The translations under genes and the position numbers were made by a program. The notes under the pieces are model-generated. The model was not told the DNA's origin, made no database searches, and saw only the letters and a list, made by a program, of their open reading frames with translations. Below are positions 9,496 through 20,144 of a stretch of DNA of 64,000 bases, piece by piece; the stretch's first letter is position 1, and each line of letters starts with the position of its first letter. Origin of the DNA: Tianweitania populi (GTDB lineage: Bacteria > Pseudomonadota > Alphaproteobacteria > Rhizobiales > Rhizobiaceae); NCBI RefSeq assembly GCF_014652875.1, contig NZ_BMZQ01000001.1, positions 930,001 through 994,000 on the forward strand, given 5' to 3'.

Positions 9496-9720
9496 GTGGC
9501 GGATCTGGAACGTCTTGCGGGGCGGCCTAGCGAAACTCTCGAATATATTCAGTCTATGCTTGGGCAGTTGAGAAGCATGGCGCAAGCCGAGCGCTACGAC
9601 CTCGTCGCCCACTATATCGAGATGGCTTATATTCAGGCTGGCGACACAGTCAAAGGCGAGCAACCGCCTAGACTGGATGATCTATACGCCCGATTCGAGC
9701 AACGAAACAGCGTTGCCTGA
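9496..9720 (+). CDS. Conserved small protein of unknown function
   Basis: 74 residues, predicted helical and acidic, with no cysteine, signal peptide or membrane segment. It starts at GTG 9496, supported by a strong ribosome binding site (GGGAGG at 9485-9490, five bases away). Similar short proteins beginning with an ETLEYIQSMLGQLR-like helix occur next to dprA or topA in Rhizobiales, from memory, and have no assigned role. Its last 39 bases overlap the 3' end of dprA on the other strand, so the two genes are convergent and interleaved. Confidence 0.75.
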   Translation: MADLERLAGRPSETLEYIQSMLGQLRSMAQAERYDLVAHYIEMAYIQAGDTVKGEQPPRLDDLYARFEQRNSVA

Positions 9721-10839
9721 GTGACGCTCGATGCGGCCCGCAAGTTGCAGCTCCAACAGCACGAACTGAACTTGCGCGGTCGATAGCTGCGTGTGCCGGA
9801 CGATCTCGTCGATGTCAGTTGCTACCGGCGAAAGACTTTCCAGCACGCGGCTGCGGCCATCATCATCGGGCTGCTCGGCATCACCCTCGATTGCCGCTAC
9901 GGCTGCATCCGACAGTGCTTCCTTGCGCCAGGAGCGAGGGGGCTGCACTTGCTCGCCTACCAGCGGCGACAGTGTGCGGATGACGTCGTCGGCTTCGGTG
10001 ACAAGGGTTGCACCATCTTTCAGCAGGCCATTCGAGCCGCCGCTGCGTTGATCGAGCGGCGAGCCGGGCACCGCAAAGACAAGGCGGCCTTGTTCGCCGG
10101 CCAGACGCGCGCTGATGAGTGAACCGGAGCGCTGCGCGGCTTCCACAACAACGAGGCCATAAGACAGGCCGGCGATCAGGCGATTGCGGCGCGGGAAGTC
10201 GATCGCGCGTGGTGACCAGCCGAGTGGCATTTCGGAGATGAGGGCACCGCCCCGCTCGGCGATCGCGTTGGCGAGCGGGATGTTCTCGTTGGGGTATGGC
10301 TTGTCGAGACCTCCGGCGAAGACCGCGACCGTGCCGGTCTCGAGGCTACCCCCATGGGCGGCGGTATCGATGCCGCGCGCCAGGCCGGACACGATGGTGA
10401 AGCCTTGGCGGCCTATGTCGGTAGCGAGCATCCGCGCAATCTTGATGCCGGCAAGCGAAGCGTTGCGCGCGCCGACAATCGCGACGCCGGGACGCTGGAA
10501 GACATCGGTCGATCCTTTTACCGCCACCAGCGGCGGGGGATGATCGATCTGCTGCAACAGCGGCGGGTAGTCGCTTTCGCCGATAGCGATGAACTGGACT
10601 CCAAGGCGCTCGGCGAGTTCCAGTTCGCGCTCGGCTTCGGTAATGCTCGTGATCTTCAGGGGGCGGTTGGCGCCACCGCGACGGGTGAGACCGGGAAGCG
10701 CTTCCAGCGCGGCGTCGGCTGAACCGAAGCGGCTTACGAGCTGACGGAAGCTGGAAGGGCCGACATTGTCGCTGCGAATCAGGCGCAGCCAGGAAAGGCG
10801 CTGACGGTCGCTGAGCCGCCGCGGCTTAACCGTTGTCAT
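9682..10839 (-). CDS. dprA: DNA-processing protein DprA
   Basis: 385 residues from the ATG at 10839, which overlaps the plsY stop codon (ATGA); the longer open frame upstream is antisense to nothing useful and is a shadow of plsY. An N-terminal helical region with helix-hairpin-helix character precedes the Rossmann-like DprA core: [31 protein letters not shown], and [15 protein letters not shown]-terminal winged helix ([10 protein letters not shown], about 335-380) is present. DprA binds incoming single-stranded DNA and loads RecA. No other competence gene lies here, so the role may be in general recombination. Confidence 0.94.
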   Translation of the reverse strand: MTTVKPRRLSDRQRLSWLRLIRSDNVGPSSFRQLVSRFGSADAALEALPGLTRRGGANRPLKITSITEAERELELAERLGVQFIAIGESDYPPLLQQIDHPPPLVAVKGSTDVFQRPGVAIVGARNASLAGIKIARMLATDIGRQGFTIVSGLARGIDTAAHGGSLETGTVAVFAGGLDKPYPNENIPLANAIAERGGALISEMPLGWSPRAIDFPRRNRLIAGLSYGLVVVEAAQRSGSLISARLAGEQGRLVFAVPGSPLDQRSGGSNGLLKDGATLVTEADDVIRTLSPLVGEQVQPPRSWRKEALSDAAVAAIEGDAEQPDDDGRSRVLESLSPVATDIDEIVRHTQLSTAQVQFVLLELQLAGRIERHSGNAVSLLESGV

Positions 10840-11456
10840 TCCTTGCTGCCGATCCTTGACTCGTTGCCTGCCAGAAGACGGCTGATGTTTGCGCGATGCT
10901 TGACGAAGACGAAGACGGTCAGCAAGGCAAAGAGTTCGGCAACATAGGGTGCGCCCAGGATCCAAAGCGCAATGGGCACCGCCACCGCTGCAACCAAGGC
11001 GGCGAGTGACGAGAATTTGGTGATGGCTGCAACAATGAGCCAGACGGCCGCGAAGACCAACGCGCCGGGCACAGCGAGGGCGATCAGCACGCCGAGATAG
11101 GTGGCGACACCCTTGCCACCCTTGAAGCCCAGCCAAACGGGGAAGAGGTGACCAAGGAAGGCGCCGAAGCCGGCGACCAGGGCAGCGTCCGGCGCATAGC
11201 GGGCGGCGAGCAGGACGGCGATGGCGCCCTTGAGGGCGTCGCCGAGCAGGGTGAGCGCAGCCAAGCCCTTGCGCCCGGTACGCAGCACATTGGTTGCGCC
11301 GATATTGCCGGAACCGATCTTGCGGACGTCACCCAGGCCGGCCATGCGCGTGATGATCACGCCGGATGGGATGGAGCCAAGCAGGTAACCGAAGAGCAGG
11401 GCAACGGCCAAGGCCGCCAGCGAAGACGTGAAAGCGGCTGGTTCCAGTATCGGCAC
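10836..11456 (-). CDS. plsY: Glycerol-3-phosphate acyltransferase PlsY
   Basis: 206 residues with five predicted hydrophobic segments. The three conserved PlsY motifs are visible: [27 protein letters not shown], and the C-terminal HRANISRLL. The enzyme transfers acyl groups from acyl-phosphate to glycerol-3-phosphate at the inner membrane, the first step of phospholipid synthesis. It lies 11 bp after pyrC' and overlaps dprA by four bases, forming pyrB-pyrC'-plsY-dprA, a gene order found in many Hyphomicrobiales. Confidence 0.96.
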   Translation of the reverse strand: MPILEPAAFTSSLAALAVALLFGYLLGSIPSGVIITRMAGLGDVRKIGSGNIGATNVLRTGRKGLAALTLLGDALKGAIAVLLAARYAPDAALVAGFGAFLGHLFPVWLGFKGGKGVATYLGVLIALAVPGALVFAAVWLIVAAITKFSSLAALVAAVAVPIALWILGAPYVAELFALLTVFVFVKHRANISRLLAGNESRIGSKE

Positions 11457-11467
11457 GAAGATCCCCT

Positions 11468-12751
11468 TTAATGCTGGAAGACTGTGCGGCCCGCCACCAC
11501 CGTTTGCAAGACCTTGCCCTGCAACCGGGCGCCTTCGAAGCAGCTGTTTTTGGAGCGTGAATGCAGATCGGTTTCCGTGACAACCCAGGGGTGATCCAGA
11601 TCGACCACGATCAGGTCAGCTGGCGCACCCGGCTTCAGCGTACCGCCGGGAAGGCCGAAAATCTTTGCCGGCGCTGTGGAAAGGGCGTCGATCAGGCGCA
11701 GAATCGGAACCTGATCGTTGTGGTGGAGGCGAAGCGCCACCGCCAACAGGGTTTCGAGGCCGACGGCACCGATGGCGGCATCGGCGAAGGGCAGGCGCTT
11801 GGTGTCGACGTCCTGCGGATCGTGCGAGGACACGACGATGTCGAGCGTACCGTTCTTCAGCGCTTCGATCATGGCCAGTCGGTCATCCTCGTTGCGCAAG
11901 GGCGGTGCGAGGCGGAAGAAGGTGCGGTATTCGCCGACATCATGTTCGTTAAGCGCCAGCGAGTGGATCGCGACGCCGGCCGTGACGGATGCGCCATCCT
12001 GCTTGGCTCGGGACACGACCTCGGCTGACACGGCAGTGGAAATCTTGGCGGCGTGGTAGTTGGCGCTGGTGAGGCGGGCGAGGCGCAGGTCGCGCTCCAG
12101 CGGGATGATCTCGGCCTCGCGCGGGATGCCGCCGAGGCCAAGCCAGCTGGCATAAAGTCCTTCGTTCATGACGCCGCCTGAAAGATGGGGATCAGCGGTT
12201 TCATGTGCGATCACGGCGCCGAAATCGCGGGCATAGGTCATGGCGCGGCGCAGAACGGATGAGTCGGCGATGGTGTGGCGGCCATCGGTGAAGGCGACGG
12301 CGCCCGCCTGACCCAACAGGCCGAACTCAGTCATTTCCTGACCCTTCAAACCGCGCGTTATGGCGGCTGACGGATAGACATTGACGGCTGCATGATCGCG
12401 GGCAGCACGCAGCACGAACTCGACCAGCGCGACATCGTCGATCACCGGATCGGTATCCGGCATGGTGATGATGGAGGTAACGCCGCCAGCAGCAGCCGCG
12501 CGGCTGGCCGAAGCGATCGTTTCGCGGTGCTCGCCCCCCGGCTCGCCAACGAAAACGCGTGAGTCGACCAGGCCCGGCATGATCGTCCTGCCGCGGCAAC
12601 CGACGATCTCGGCGCCGCCGGGAATGCCCTGGTTTCGCGCCGACGCACCGGCAGCATGGATCTTGCCGTCGGCAACGATCACCGTGCCGATCTCGTCTAG
12701 GCTGCGGGAAGGGTCGATGATCCGCGCATCGGTGAAGACGGTGGTGGTCAT
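11468..12751 (-). CDS. pyrC: Dihydroorotase-like protein, metal site lost (PyrC'/PyrX type)
   Basis: 427 residues with the full dihydroorotase-like barrel. The metal and catalytic residues are, however, missing. The expected HxH after MPGLVD reads S-R-V-F; the second barrel histidine pair reads YHAAKIST with Lys for the second His; and the catalytic Asp of the usual TDHAPH block is Ser (SSHDPQ). HETADP keeps one His. The gene overlaps pyrB by four bases. In Pseudomonas a similar inactive homologue is a structural partner needed for aspartate transcarbamoylase assembly, so I infer the same role here. A separate active dihydroorotase would be required elsewhere in the genome. Confidence 0.88.
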   Translation of the reverse strand: MTTTVFTDARIIDPSRSLDEIGTVIVADGKIHAAGASARNQGIPGGAEIVGCRGRTIMPGLVDSRVFVGEPGGEHRETIASASRAAAAGGVTSIITMPDTDPVIDDVALVEFVLRAARDHAAVNVYPSAAITRGLKGQEMTEFGLLGQAGAVAFTDGRHTIADSSVLRRAMTYARDFGAVIAHETADPHLSGGVMNEGLYASWLGLGGIPREAEIIPLERDLRLARLTSANYHAAKISTAVSAEVVSRAKQDGASVTAGVAIHSLALNEHDVGEYRTFFRLAPPLRNEDDRLAMIEALKNGTLDIVVSSHDPQDVDTKRLPFADAAIGAVGLETLLAVALRLHHNDQVPILRLIDALSTAPAKIFGLPGGTLKPGAPADLIVVDLDHPWVVTETDLHSRSKNSCFEGARLQGKVLQTVVAGRTVFQH

Positions 12752-13707
12752 GCGGCGGCCTCGTTCCGGCGTGGATCGAGCAGTGCCTGCATCACCGCCA
12801 TGCGGACGGCAACGCCCATCTCGACCTGTTCCTGGATGACGCTTTGCGGACCGTCAGCAATCTCGGACGCGATCTCGACGCCGCGATTCATGGGTCCGGG
12901 ATGCATCACCAGCGCGTCTGGCTTGGCGAGGCGAAGCTTGGCTTCATCAAGGCCGAAGAAGTGGAAATACTCGCGCACCGACGGCACGAAGGCGCCGGCC
13001 ATGCGTTCGCGCTGGAGGCGCAGCATCATGACGACATCAGCATCCTTGAGGCCGTCTTCCATGCGGTTGAAGACATCGACGCTCATCTGGTGAATGCCTG
13101 ATGGCAGCAGGGTCGAGGACGCGATGACGCGGACTCGAGCGCCGAGCGCATTCAGCAGCAGGATGTTGGAGCGGGCGACGCGGGAATGCAGAACATCGCC
13201 GCATATCGCGACGATCAACTTCGACAGGTCGCCCTTGGCGCGGCGGATTGTGAGCGCGTCGAGCAAAGCCTGCGTTGGATGCTCATGCGCACCATCGCCG
13301 GCGTTCACCACGGAGCAGCCAACCTTCTGCGCCAGGAGGGCTGCGGCGCCGGCTGCGGCGTGGCGGATGATCAGTATATCCGGCCGCATCGCATTCAGCG
13401 TCATGGCCGTGTCGATCAGCGTTTCGCCTTTCTTCACCGAAGAGCTTGCCACCGACATGTTCATCACGTCGGCGCCAAGCCGCTTGCCAGCGAGTTCGAA
13501 GGACGACTGCGTGCGCGTCGAGGCTTCGTAGAAGAGATTGATCTGGGTGCGACCGCGAAGCGCCGAGGTCTTCTTCTCCGACTGCCGCGATACGGCGACG
13601 GCGGCATCGGCGCGGTCGAGCAGCGACACGATGTCGGACGGAGACAGGTGCTGGATCCCCAGCAAATGGCGGTGCGGAAAGAGGGGAAAGGTTGCTGCTT
13701 CGGGCAT
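12748..13707 (-). CDS. pyrB: Aspartate carbamoyltransferase catalytic subunit
   Basis: 319 residues. The carbamoyl-phosphate site STRT ([11 protein letters not shown]), the loop lysine (SSVKKGET), [12 protein letters not shown] and the C-terminal [11 protein letters not shown], which binds aspartate, are all intact. It catalyses the committed step of pyrimidine synthesis. It is first in pyrB-pyrC'-plsY-dprA and its stop overlaps the pyrC' start (ATGA), consistent with a stoichiometric complex of the two proteins. No pyrI is seen. Confidence 0.97.
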   Translation of the reverse strand: MPEAATFPLFPHRHLLGIQHLSPSDIVSLLDRADAAVAVSRQSEKKTSALRGRTQINLFYEASTRTQSSFELAGKRLGADVMNMSVASSSVKKGETLIDTAMTLNAMRPDILIIRHAAAGAAALLAQKVGCSVVNAGDGAHEHPTQALLDALTIRRAKGDLSKLIVAICGDVLHSRVARSNILLLNALGARVRVIASSTLLPSGIHQMSVDVFNRMEDGLKDADVVMMLRLQRERMAGAFVPSVREYFHFFGLDEAKLRLAKPDALVMHPGPMNRGVEIASEIADGPQSVIQEQVEMGVAVRMAVMQALLDPRRNEAAA

Positions 13708-13846
13708 CTTAAGGCCTCGCTATAGGCATGGCTTACCCCCGCGGCAAGCGCTCATCCACATGGCAATTGGTTCTCAACCGGGAATTTCTTCGCGCGCAAG
13801 CCCACCAGCCGCTATAGATTCGCTTGGAATAGCCGAGGAAGCCGGT

Positions 13847-15475
13847 GTGACTCAGGACGACATGAACCAGCCCCCGATCTTCAGCGGCGGCAATGCCTGG
13901 CGCGGTGACCCGCTGCTCGTGCAGATCGCGGAAGATTTTTCCGAACCCGTGCGGCATGAACTGGACCAGGTCGGCCGCTTCGTGTTGTCGCCGGAAGCCC
14001 AAGAAACGGCACGGCTGGCGAACACCGAGGTGCCGAAGCTACGGACGCATGATCGTCAGGGACAGCGCGTCGATGTGGTCGACTTCCACCCCGCTTATCA
14101 TGCGCTGATGCGCCGTTCGGTGGCGAACGGGCTACATTCCTCGATATGGGAGAATGGTGATGCAGAAGCCGGTCGCCGGCATCAGGCTCGCGCAGCGCGC
14201 TTTTACCTGACAGCCGAGCTGGAAAGCGGACATTTGTGCCCGCTGACCATGACCAGTGCTTCGCTTGCCGCGCTGATGGCATCGCCGGATCTTTTTCGCG
14301 AGTGGGCGCCACGCATCACGACGCGCCGCTATGACCAGTCGCAGAAGCCGGCGGTCGGAAAGGTCGGGCTGACGCTCGGCATGGGCATGACGGAAAAGCA
14401 GGGCGGCACGGATGTGCGCGCCAACCAGACAAGCGCCGAGCGGGCAGGCGGCAACTTCTATCGTCTGACCGGTCACAAGTGGTTCATGTCGGCGCCGATG
14501 TCCGACGCCTTCCTGATGCTGGCCCAGGCGCCGGAAGGGCTGAGCTGTTTTCTGGTGCCGCGCATCCTTGGCGATGGTTCGTCGAATGGACTGCATTTCC
14601 AGCGCTTGAAGGACAAGCTGGGCAACCGGTCGAATGCCTCGTCGGAGGTCGAGTTCGCGGGAACATTGGGCGAGATCGTCGGCGAACCGGGCGCGGGTTT
14701 GCGGACCATCATGGATATGGTGACGCTGACCCGGCTGGATTGTGCCGTGGCCTCATCCGGCCTGATGCGGGCAGGGCTCGCCGAGGCTGTGCATCACACG
14801 CGCCACCGGACCGTGTTCGACAAGGCGTTGATCGACCAGCCGCTGATGGTACGCGTGTTGGCAGACATGGCGCTGGATGTGGCGGCGGCGACCGCGCTGT
14901 CGTTTCGACTGGCGCGCTCGTTCGACGAGGCCGCCAACGATCGCGGCGAGGCGGCGTTTGCGCGGGCCATGACCCCGGTGGTCAAATATTGGGTCTGCAA
15001 GGTTGCGCCGGCGCTGCTTTATGAAGCGATGGAGTGCTTGGGCGGCAACGGATATGTCGAGGAAGCACCGCTCGCTCGTTACTACCGCGAAGCGCCGGTC
15101 AACGCGATATGGGAAGGCTCGGGCAACGTCATGGCGCTGGACGTGCTACGGGTTCTGCGCCGCGCGCCTGCCTTGTTCGAGGATGTGTTTGCCGGCATCG
15201 AGCGGGATCTTGGGCCGAGTGGCCGGGGCACGATCGATGTGCTGCGCGCCGCCACGCATGTCGCGCTTTCGGATGAAGCCTCGGCGCGCCTCCTGGCCGA
15301 GCAGCTGGCGCTGTCTGCTGCTGCGGCCGAGTTGCGGCGCATGGGGGCTGGGCGAATCGCCGATGCCTTCATCGAAACCCGGCTTGGCGGGCAATGGCGC
15401 AGCACCTATGGCATGCTGAACGCGCGCCATGATGCGCGGCTGATCGTCGATACGCTTTATCCGGAAGCCGGCTGA
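13847..15475 (+). CDS. AidB-like acyl-CoA dehydrogenase
   Basis: About 542 residues. The core is an acyl-CoA dehydrogenase fold: GMGMTEKQGGTDVRANQ and LTGHKWFMSAPMSD (FAD and substrate region, about 185-220) and YREAPVNAIWEGSGNVMALD (about 420-440), which matches the E. coli AidB signature. AidB is induced by alkylation damage and binds DNA and FAD; its role is still debated, and this protein could equally oxidise an isovaleryl-type CoA. I place the start at GTG 13847 because GAGGAA lies six bases before it; an in-frame ATG at 13862 is the alternative. It diverges from pyrB. Confidence 0.9.
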   Translation: MTQDDMNQPPIFSGGNAWRGDPLLVQIAEDFSEPVRHELDQVGRFVLSPEAQETARLANTEVPKLRTHDRQGQRVDVVDFHPAYHALMRRSVANGLHSSIWENGDAEAGRRHQARAARFYLTAELESGHLCPLTMTSASLAALMASPDLFREWAPRITTRRYDQSQKPAVGKVGLTLGMGMTEKQGGTDVRANQTSAERAGGNFYRLTGHKWFMSAPMSDAFLMLAQAPEGLSCFLVPRILGDGSSNGLHFQRLKDKLGNRSNASSEVEFAGTLGEIVGEPGAGLRTIMDMVTLTRLDCAVASSGLMRAGLAEAVHHTRHRTVFDKALIDQPLMVRVLADMALDVAAATALSFRLARSFDEAANDRGEAAFARAMTPVVKYWVCKVAPALLYEAMECLGGNGYVEEAPLARYYREAPVNAIWEGSGNVMALDVLRVLRRAPALFEDVFAGIERDLGPSGRGTIDVLRAATHVALSDEASARLLAEQLALSAAAAELRRMGAGRIADAFIETRLGGQWRSTYGMLNARHDARLIVDTLYPEAG

Positions 15476-15478
15476 CGC

Positions 15479-15943
15479 CTAGAGCAGTGCCTGAAGCCGA
15501 TCCAGAGCACCTTGCAGGATGAAGGCGGCCGCAGCCGAATCGATACGCTCGCCACGTTTGGCGCGCGACACATCCATGCCGATCAGGGCTCGCTCCGCGG
15601 CGACGGTCGACAAGCGCTCGTCCCACAGGATGAAGGGGATGTCAGTCAGCTTGTCCATGTTGCGGACAAAGGCTCTCGTTGCCTGAGCGCGGGGACCTTC
15701 GCTGCCATCCATGTTCAGCGGCAGACCGATGACAGCGGCTTCGACCTCGTCGCCGAAAGCGGCCAGCAGCATCTGCGCATCCTGGCCGAACTTCTTGCGC
15801 GTGATGACTTTCCGTGGATGCGCGAAGGCGAGCGAGCGATCGGAAATAGCGACGCCGATTGTCTTGGTCCCGAGATCAAGCCCAGCTATCGTGCGGCCCG
15901 GCTGATGCAGGGGCGCGAAGGCTTCGATGGTCAGGACCGGCAT
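15479..15943 (-). CDS. ruvX: Holliday junction resolvase-like nuclease / pre-16S rRNA nuclease
   Basis: 154 residues. The RNase H-like fold is shown by [16 protein letters not shown] (first catalytic Asp), [16 protein letters not shown] (family signature), [13 protein letters not shown] and the final acidic cluster [12 protein letters not shown]. The E. coli homologue YqgF matures the 16S rRNA 5' end, and related proteins cut Holliday junctions, so both activities are possible. It has convergent orientation with the AidB-like gene, three bases between stop codons. Confidence 0.93.
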   Translation of the reverse strand: MPVLTIEAFAPLHQPGRTIAGLDLGTKTIGVAISDRSLAFAHPRKVITRKKFGQDAQMLLAAFGDEVEAAVIGLPLNMDGSEGPRAQATRAFVRNMDKLTDIPFILWDERLSTVAAERALIGMDVSRAKRGERIDSAAAAFILQGALDRLQALL

Positions 15944-16011
15944 GACAGCATCCTCTTGCCCCGCCTGGACCCGCGACTATCCTTCTGGCCCACAGACACA
16001 AAGGACGTGAT

Positions 16012-16713
16012 ATGGAACTGACGTGGTATGGGCATTCGGCCTTCAAGATCAAAGCCGGCGGCGCCAGCATTCTCATTGATCCCTTCCTGACCGGAAATCC
16101 TTCCTGGAACAAGGGCTGGCAGGAAGTGGCTGAGGGTGTGACGCATGTTCTGCTCACGCATGGCCACAATGATCACGTCGGCGATGCAGCCGAGATCGCC
16201 AATGCCACGGGCGCGATGCTCGTCGCCAATCCGGAACTCTGCGGCTTCATGGCGAGCAAGGGCGTGAAAAACGTCAATCCCGGCAATCATGGTGGCACGC
16301 TGGATTGCAACGGTTTCACCGTCACCTTCGTCAACGCACTGCATTCCTCGGCCTATACGCTGGAGAATGGCGAGAACGTCTATCTCGGCAATCCGGCCGG
16401 CCTTGTGCTGCATTTCGAGAACGAGCCGACCCTCTACCATATGGGCGACACGGAAATCTTCGGCGACATGGCGCTGATCAACGAACTGCACCAGCCAGAA
16501 ATCGGCCTCGTACCGATCGGCGACCGCTTCACGATGGGTGGTGCGGTGGCTGCTTTGGCCTGCCGGCGCTTCTTCAACTTCCGCACCGTCGTACCTTGTC
16601 ATTACGCGACCTTCGGGCTGCTCGACCAAAGCGCCGAGACTTTCGATGCGGGCATGGCCGACTCGGATGTGGCGGTCCTGATCCCGATGATCGGTGAGCC
16701 GGTTCAGGTATGA
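16012..16713 (+). CDS. UPF0173 metal-dependent hydrolase
   Basis: 233 residues with the metallo-beta-lactamase fold. Metal ligands are in [11 protein letters not shown] (HxHxDH, about 45-55), [10 protein letters not shown] (Asp bridge) and VVPCHYATF (final His). The length and the [13 protein letters not shown]-terminus fit UPF0173. No substrate is known for this family. It is read away from ruvX across about 70 bp and lies 82 bp before gatC, so it may be transcribed with the gat genes. Confidence 0.92.
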   Translation: MELTWYGHSAFKIKAGGASILIDPFLTGNPSWNKGWQEVAEGVTHVLLTHGHNDHVGDAAEIANATGAMLVANPELCGFMASKGVKNVNPGNHGGTLDCNGFTVTFVNALHSSAYTLENGENVYLGNPAGLVLHFENEPTLYHMGDTEIFGDMALINELHQPEIGLVPIGDRFTMGGAVAALACRRFFNFRTVVPCHYATFGLLDQSAETFDAGMADSDVAVLIPMIGEPVQV

Positions 16714-16795
16714 TCCCTGAGCAGGCTTGGGTTGCACGCTCAAGCCTGCACCGGTATAGCGCGGAGACTCCAACACCAGCCGCCGGAGACGAGTT

Positions 16796-17083
16796 ATGTC
16801 GGTCGATGTCGATACAGTGACGCGTGTTGCACGCCTTGCCCGCATTGCGGTCACGGCCGAAGACGCCGAGCGCATGACCGGCGAGCTGAACACGATCCTG
16901 GGCTTCGTCGAACAGCTCAACGAGGTCGATGTGTCCGGCGTCGAGCCCATGACATCGGTGATCCCGACCAGCATGCGCCGCCGTGAAGATGCGGTGACTG
17001 ATGGCAGCAAGGCTGCGGATGTCGTTGCCAATGCGCCGGCGACGGAAGAGAATTTCTTCATGGTGCCGAAGGTCATCGAGTAA
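16796..17083 (+). CDS. gatC: Asp/Glu-tRNA amidotransferase subunit C
   Basis: 95 residues. The signature [20 protein letters not shown], the helix [20 protein letters not shown] and the C-terminal DAVTDG and FFMVPKVIE motifs are typical of GatC. GatC clamps GatA to GatB in the complex that amidates mischarged Glu-tRNA(Gln) and Asp-tRNA(Asn). gatA begins 57 bp downstream. No gatB is found in the window. Confidence 0.96.
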   Translation: MSVDVDTVTRVARLARIAVTAEDAERMTGELNTILGFVEQLNEVDVSGVEPMTSVIPTSMRRREDAVTDGSKAADVVANAPATEENFFMVPKVIE

Positions 17084-17140
17084 GCCGACCTACCTCGTCC
17101 GCTTGAACCGCGCCGAACCGCTTTCCGAAAAGACCGATCC

Positions 17141-18622
17141 ATGAGCGACCTGACCAAACTGACCATTGCGGAAGCCCGCGCCAAGCTTGATGCCCGCGAG
17201 TTCACCGCGCTGGAGCTGACCGACGCCTATCTCGGCGCGATCGACGCGGCCAACGAGACCTTCAACGCCTATGTCGCGGTGACGCATGACAAGGCGCGTG
17301 AGATGGCGAAGGCGTCGGATGCACGCATCGCTGCCGGGCAGGCGGGCGCGCTGGAAGGCATTCCGTTGGGTATCAAGGATCTGTTCGCCACCAAAGGCGT
17401 GCACACGCAGGCGGCGAGCCACATCCTCGACGGCTTCAAGCCACGTTATGAATCGACGGTGACCGCCAATCTCTGGACCGACGGCGCGGTGATGCTCGGC
17501 AAGCTCAACATGGACGAGTTCGCGATGGGGTCGTCCAACGAGACGAGCTATTACGGACCAGTCAAGAACCCGTGGCGCGCTAAGGGCTCGAACACGGATC
17601 TGGTGCCGGGCGGCTCGTCGGGCGGGTCGGCGGCAGCCGTTGCAGCTTGGCTCTGCGCTGGTGCAACCGCGACGGATACGGGCGGTTCGATCCGTCAGCC
17701 GGCGGCGTTCACAGGCACGGTCGGCATCAAGCCAACCTATGGCCGCTGTTCGCGCTGGGGAACGGTTGCCTTCGCTTCATCGCTTGATCAGGCTGGACCG
17801 ATCGCGCGCGATGTGCGCGATGCGGCGATCCTGCTGAAGTCGATGGCTTCAGTGGACAAGAAGGATGCGACTTCGGTTGATCTGCCTGTGCCTGATTATA
17901 CGGCTGCACTCTGCCAGTCGCTGAAGGGCATGAAGATCGGCATTCCGCGCGAATACCGCGTCGAGGGTATGCCTGAGGAGATCGAGACGCTGTGGCAGCA
18001 GGGCATTGCCTGGCTGAAGGATGCTGGCGCCGAGATCGTCGACATCACTTTGCCGCACACGAAGTACGCGCTGCCCGCCTATTACATCGTGGCGCCGGCC
18101 GAAGCTTCGTCAAACCTCGCGCGCTACGACGGCGTTCGCTACGGGTTGCGTGTGCCGGGCAAGGACATCACCGACATGTATGAGCAGACCCGCGCCGCCG
18201 GTTTCGGCCGCGAGGTTAAGCGCCGCATCATGATCGGCACCTATGTTCTGTCGGCTGGCTATTATGATGCCTATTACGTGCAGGCGCAGAAGGTCCGCAC
18301 GCTGATCAAGCGCGATTTCGAGACGGTCTTCGCTGATGGCGTGGATGCGATCCTGACGCCGGCGACGCCGTCTTCAGCGTTCGGTATTGCTGATCAGGAT
18401 ATGGCTGCCGATCCCGTGAAGATGTATCTGAACGACATCTTCACGGTTACGGTGAACATGGCTGGACTGCCAGGCATCGCCGTTCCGGCTGGCCTCGACC
18501 ACAAGGGATTGCCGCTGGGACTGCAGCTGATCGGCAAGCCGTTCGAGGAAGAAACGCTGTTCCGCACCGCGCATGTCATCGAGCAGGCTGCTGGCCGGTT
18601 CGAAGCGCCTAAGTGGTGGTGA
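17141..18622 (+). CDS. gatA: Asp/Glu-tRNA amidotransferase subunit A
   Basis: 493 residues, usual length. The amidase triad is visible: K79 (GIKDLF), cis-Ser S159 ([11 protein letters not shown]) and nucleophile S183 ([11 protein letters not shown]). The subunit releases ammonia from glutamine, which passes to GatB for transamidation. It follows gatC. In many related genomes gatB is nearby, but the next gene here is a YdcF-like gene, so gatB must lie elsewhere. Confidence 0.97.
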   Translation: MSDLTKLTIAEARAKLDAREFTALELTDAYLGAIDAANETFNAYVAVTHDKAREMAKASDARIAAGQAGALEGIPLGIKDLFATKGVHTQAASHILDGFKPRYESTVTANLWTDGAVMLGKLNMDEFAMGSSNETSYYGPVKNPWRAKGSNTDLVPGGSSGGSAAAVAAWLCAGATATDTGGSIRQPAAFTGTVGIKPTYGRCSRWGTVAFASSLDQAGPIARDVRDAAILLKSMASVDKKDATSVDLPVPDYTAALCQSLKGMKIGIPREYRVEGMPEEIETLWQQGIAWLKDAGAEIVDITLPHTKYALPAYYIVAPAEASSNLARYDGVRYGLRVPGKDITDMYEQTRAAGFGREVKRRIMIGTYVLSAGYYDAYYVQAQKVRTLIKRDFETVFADGVDAILTPATPSSAFGIADQDMAADPVKMYLNDIFTVTVNMAGLPGIAVPAGLDHKGLPLGLQLIGKPFEEETLFRTAHVIEQAAGRFEAPKWW

Positions 18623-18651
18623 GCGGCTCCAGAGTCGGATAAAGGGCGGCA

Positions 18652-19449
18652 ATGTTCTTCCTTGCCGCCAAGATCTTCTGGTTCCTCCTTCAGCCGATCA
18701 ATCTGATCGGCATCTTGCTTCTGTTGGCGTTGGTCGCGATGGCCATGCGGTGGCGCAGGCTCAGCCTGTTCACGACCATCATCGCCTTCCTTGTGGTTGC
18801 ACTGTCCGTGTGGTCGTCGTTGGGACCGGTCATGCTGCGGCCGCTCGAGGATCGATTCGCGCGGCCTCACCCTGCGCCTCAGACAATTGCCGGCATCATC
18901 ATGCTTGGCGGCGGCATGGAAGGCGCGATCAACCTCAAACGCGGCGGCTATGAGTTGAACGCTGGCGGCGACAGGCTGGTCGAGACCGCCGTTCTTGCTC
19001 GCCGTTATCCCGAAGCGCGCATCGTGCTGTCCGGTGGCAACGGCTCGCTGGTGCTGGAAGGCGAGGGCGATGCAGATTCGGCACCGCGCCTGCTTGAAGG
19101 TCTCGGCGTAGAGCGCGAAAGACTTGTGCTCGAAAACCGATCGCGCGACACGTTCGAAAATGCTGTGTTCAGCCGCGAAATGGTTCAGCCTAAGCCAAGC
19201 GAAACGTGGCTGCTGGTGACCTCGGCCTTTCACATGCCGCGCTCGATGGCGCTGTTCCGCAAAGCTGGGTTCGAGGTGGTGCCTTGGCCGGTCGATTATC
19301 GCACGCGTGGTGACGAAATGCCGGGGCTGGCCACCGACAACCCGCTCGATTCGCTTTCCGCCACCACGATCTCGTTGCGTGAGTGGATCGGCCTCATCGC
19401 TTACTGGCTTTCGGGTCGGATCGATTCTCCGCTGCCTGGACCCGCTTGA
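18652..19449 (+). CDS. YdcF/ElyC-like DUF218 membrane protein
   Basis: 265 residues. Two hydrophobic segments (about 12-31 and 38-58) are followed by the DUF218 domain: IAGIIMLGGGMEGAI, then RIVLSGGNGSL, then RDTFENAVFSREM and LLVTSAFHMPRSMALF. Family members such as E. coli ElyC act in envelope carrier-lipid metabolism and YdcF binds S-adenosylmethionine, so an envelope role is likely but unproved. The 3' end overlaps the DUF599 gene on the other strand by 49 bases. Confidence 0.87.
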   Translation: MFFLAAKIFWFLLQPINLIGILLLLALVAMAMRWRRLSLFTTIIAFLVVALSVWSSLGPVMLRPLEDRFARPHPAPQTIAGIIMLGGGMEGAINLKRGGYELNAGGDRLVETAVLARRYPEARIVLSGGNGSLVLEGEGDADSAPRLLEGLGVERERLVLENRSRDTFENAVFSREMVQPKPSETWLLVTSAFHMPRSMALFRKAGFEVVPWPVDYRTRGDEMPGLATDNPLDSLSATTISLREWIGLIAYWLSGRIDSPLPGPA

Positions 19450-20144
19450 TCGCTCAGGATCGTGCGGCGCGCTTCCGAGAAGAACTGACGGCGCAGTAAC
19501 ACGACGACCACCAGCAGGCTGCTGAGCGCGAAGATCAACGGGCTGATGAACCAGCCGAGATAGCCTATCGAAAAGAAGATTCCTCGAAGGCCGGCATTGA
19601 AATGCTTGCCCGCGAGAATGTTGATGCGCGCCGCGCGGTTGATCGCAGCCTCAAAGGCTCGTCGATCATGCTCTGCCTCCATTGCCGGAGGAACGGCGCC
19701 GAACAGGATCGAGCAGTAGTTGAACAAGCGATATGACCAAGCGAATTTGAAGAAGGAATAGGCGAACAGGCAGCATAAGCCGATGATCTTGAACTCGAAC
19801 ACGCCGCGTTCGGGCGCATGAATGAAGGGGATCTCGCTGAGAACGCTCAGCACCTGCTGCGTTTGGCCAATCAGTGCAAAGCAACCGCCAAGCGCGAAAA
19901 GCGAAGTCGACGCGAAAAATCCTGTTCCGGTCTGCAGGCCGGACATGATGCTGGTGTCGATCATGCGCAACTCGCGCCGAGCCATGGTTTCGATCCAGAT
20001 CCGCCGCTGACGGTTCATGGCGACGTTAAGGGACGACCGGCGAAAAACGTGGCCTCCGACCGCAGCGCCGTAAAACGCCCATAGCGCAGCAAAAAGCAGC
20101 AGCGCTGCCGTATCATAGGACGTGAGGGGAAATGCTCGGTGCAT
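19401..20144 (-). CDS. DUF599 family membrane protein
   Basis: 247 residues with four hydrophobic segments (about 10-28, 65-90, 117-135 and 190-220). The ALWAFYGAAVGG N-terminal segment and an internal NRAARINILAGKHFNAGLR stretch fit DUF599, a membrane family of unknown function in alphaproteobacteria. I use the ATG at 20144 because it begins directly before the first membrane segment; an ATG at 20198 would add 18 residues. It ends inside the 3' end of the YdcF-like gene (49 bases shared, opposite strand). Confidence 0.8.
   Translation of the reverse strand: MHRAFPLTSYDTAALLLFAALWAFYGAAVGGHVFRRSSLNVAMNRQRRIWIETMARRELRMIDTSIMSGLQTGTGFFASTSLFALGGCFALIGQTQQVLSVLSEIPFIHAPERGVFEFKIIGLCCLFAYSFFKFAWSYRLFNYCSILFGAVPPAMEAEHDRRAFEAAINRAARINILAGKHFNAGLRGIFFSIGYLGWFISPLIFALSSLLVVVVLLRRQFFSEARRTILSDQAGPGSGESIRPESQ

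Noticed and set aside
13538-13846. N-terminal extension of the AidB-like gene
   Set aside because: This part lies antisense to pyrB and has no dehydrogenase similarity.
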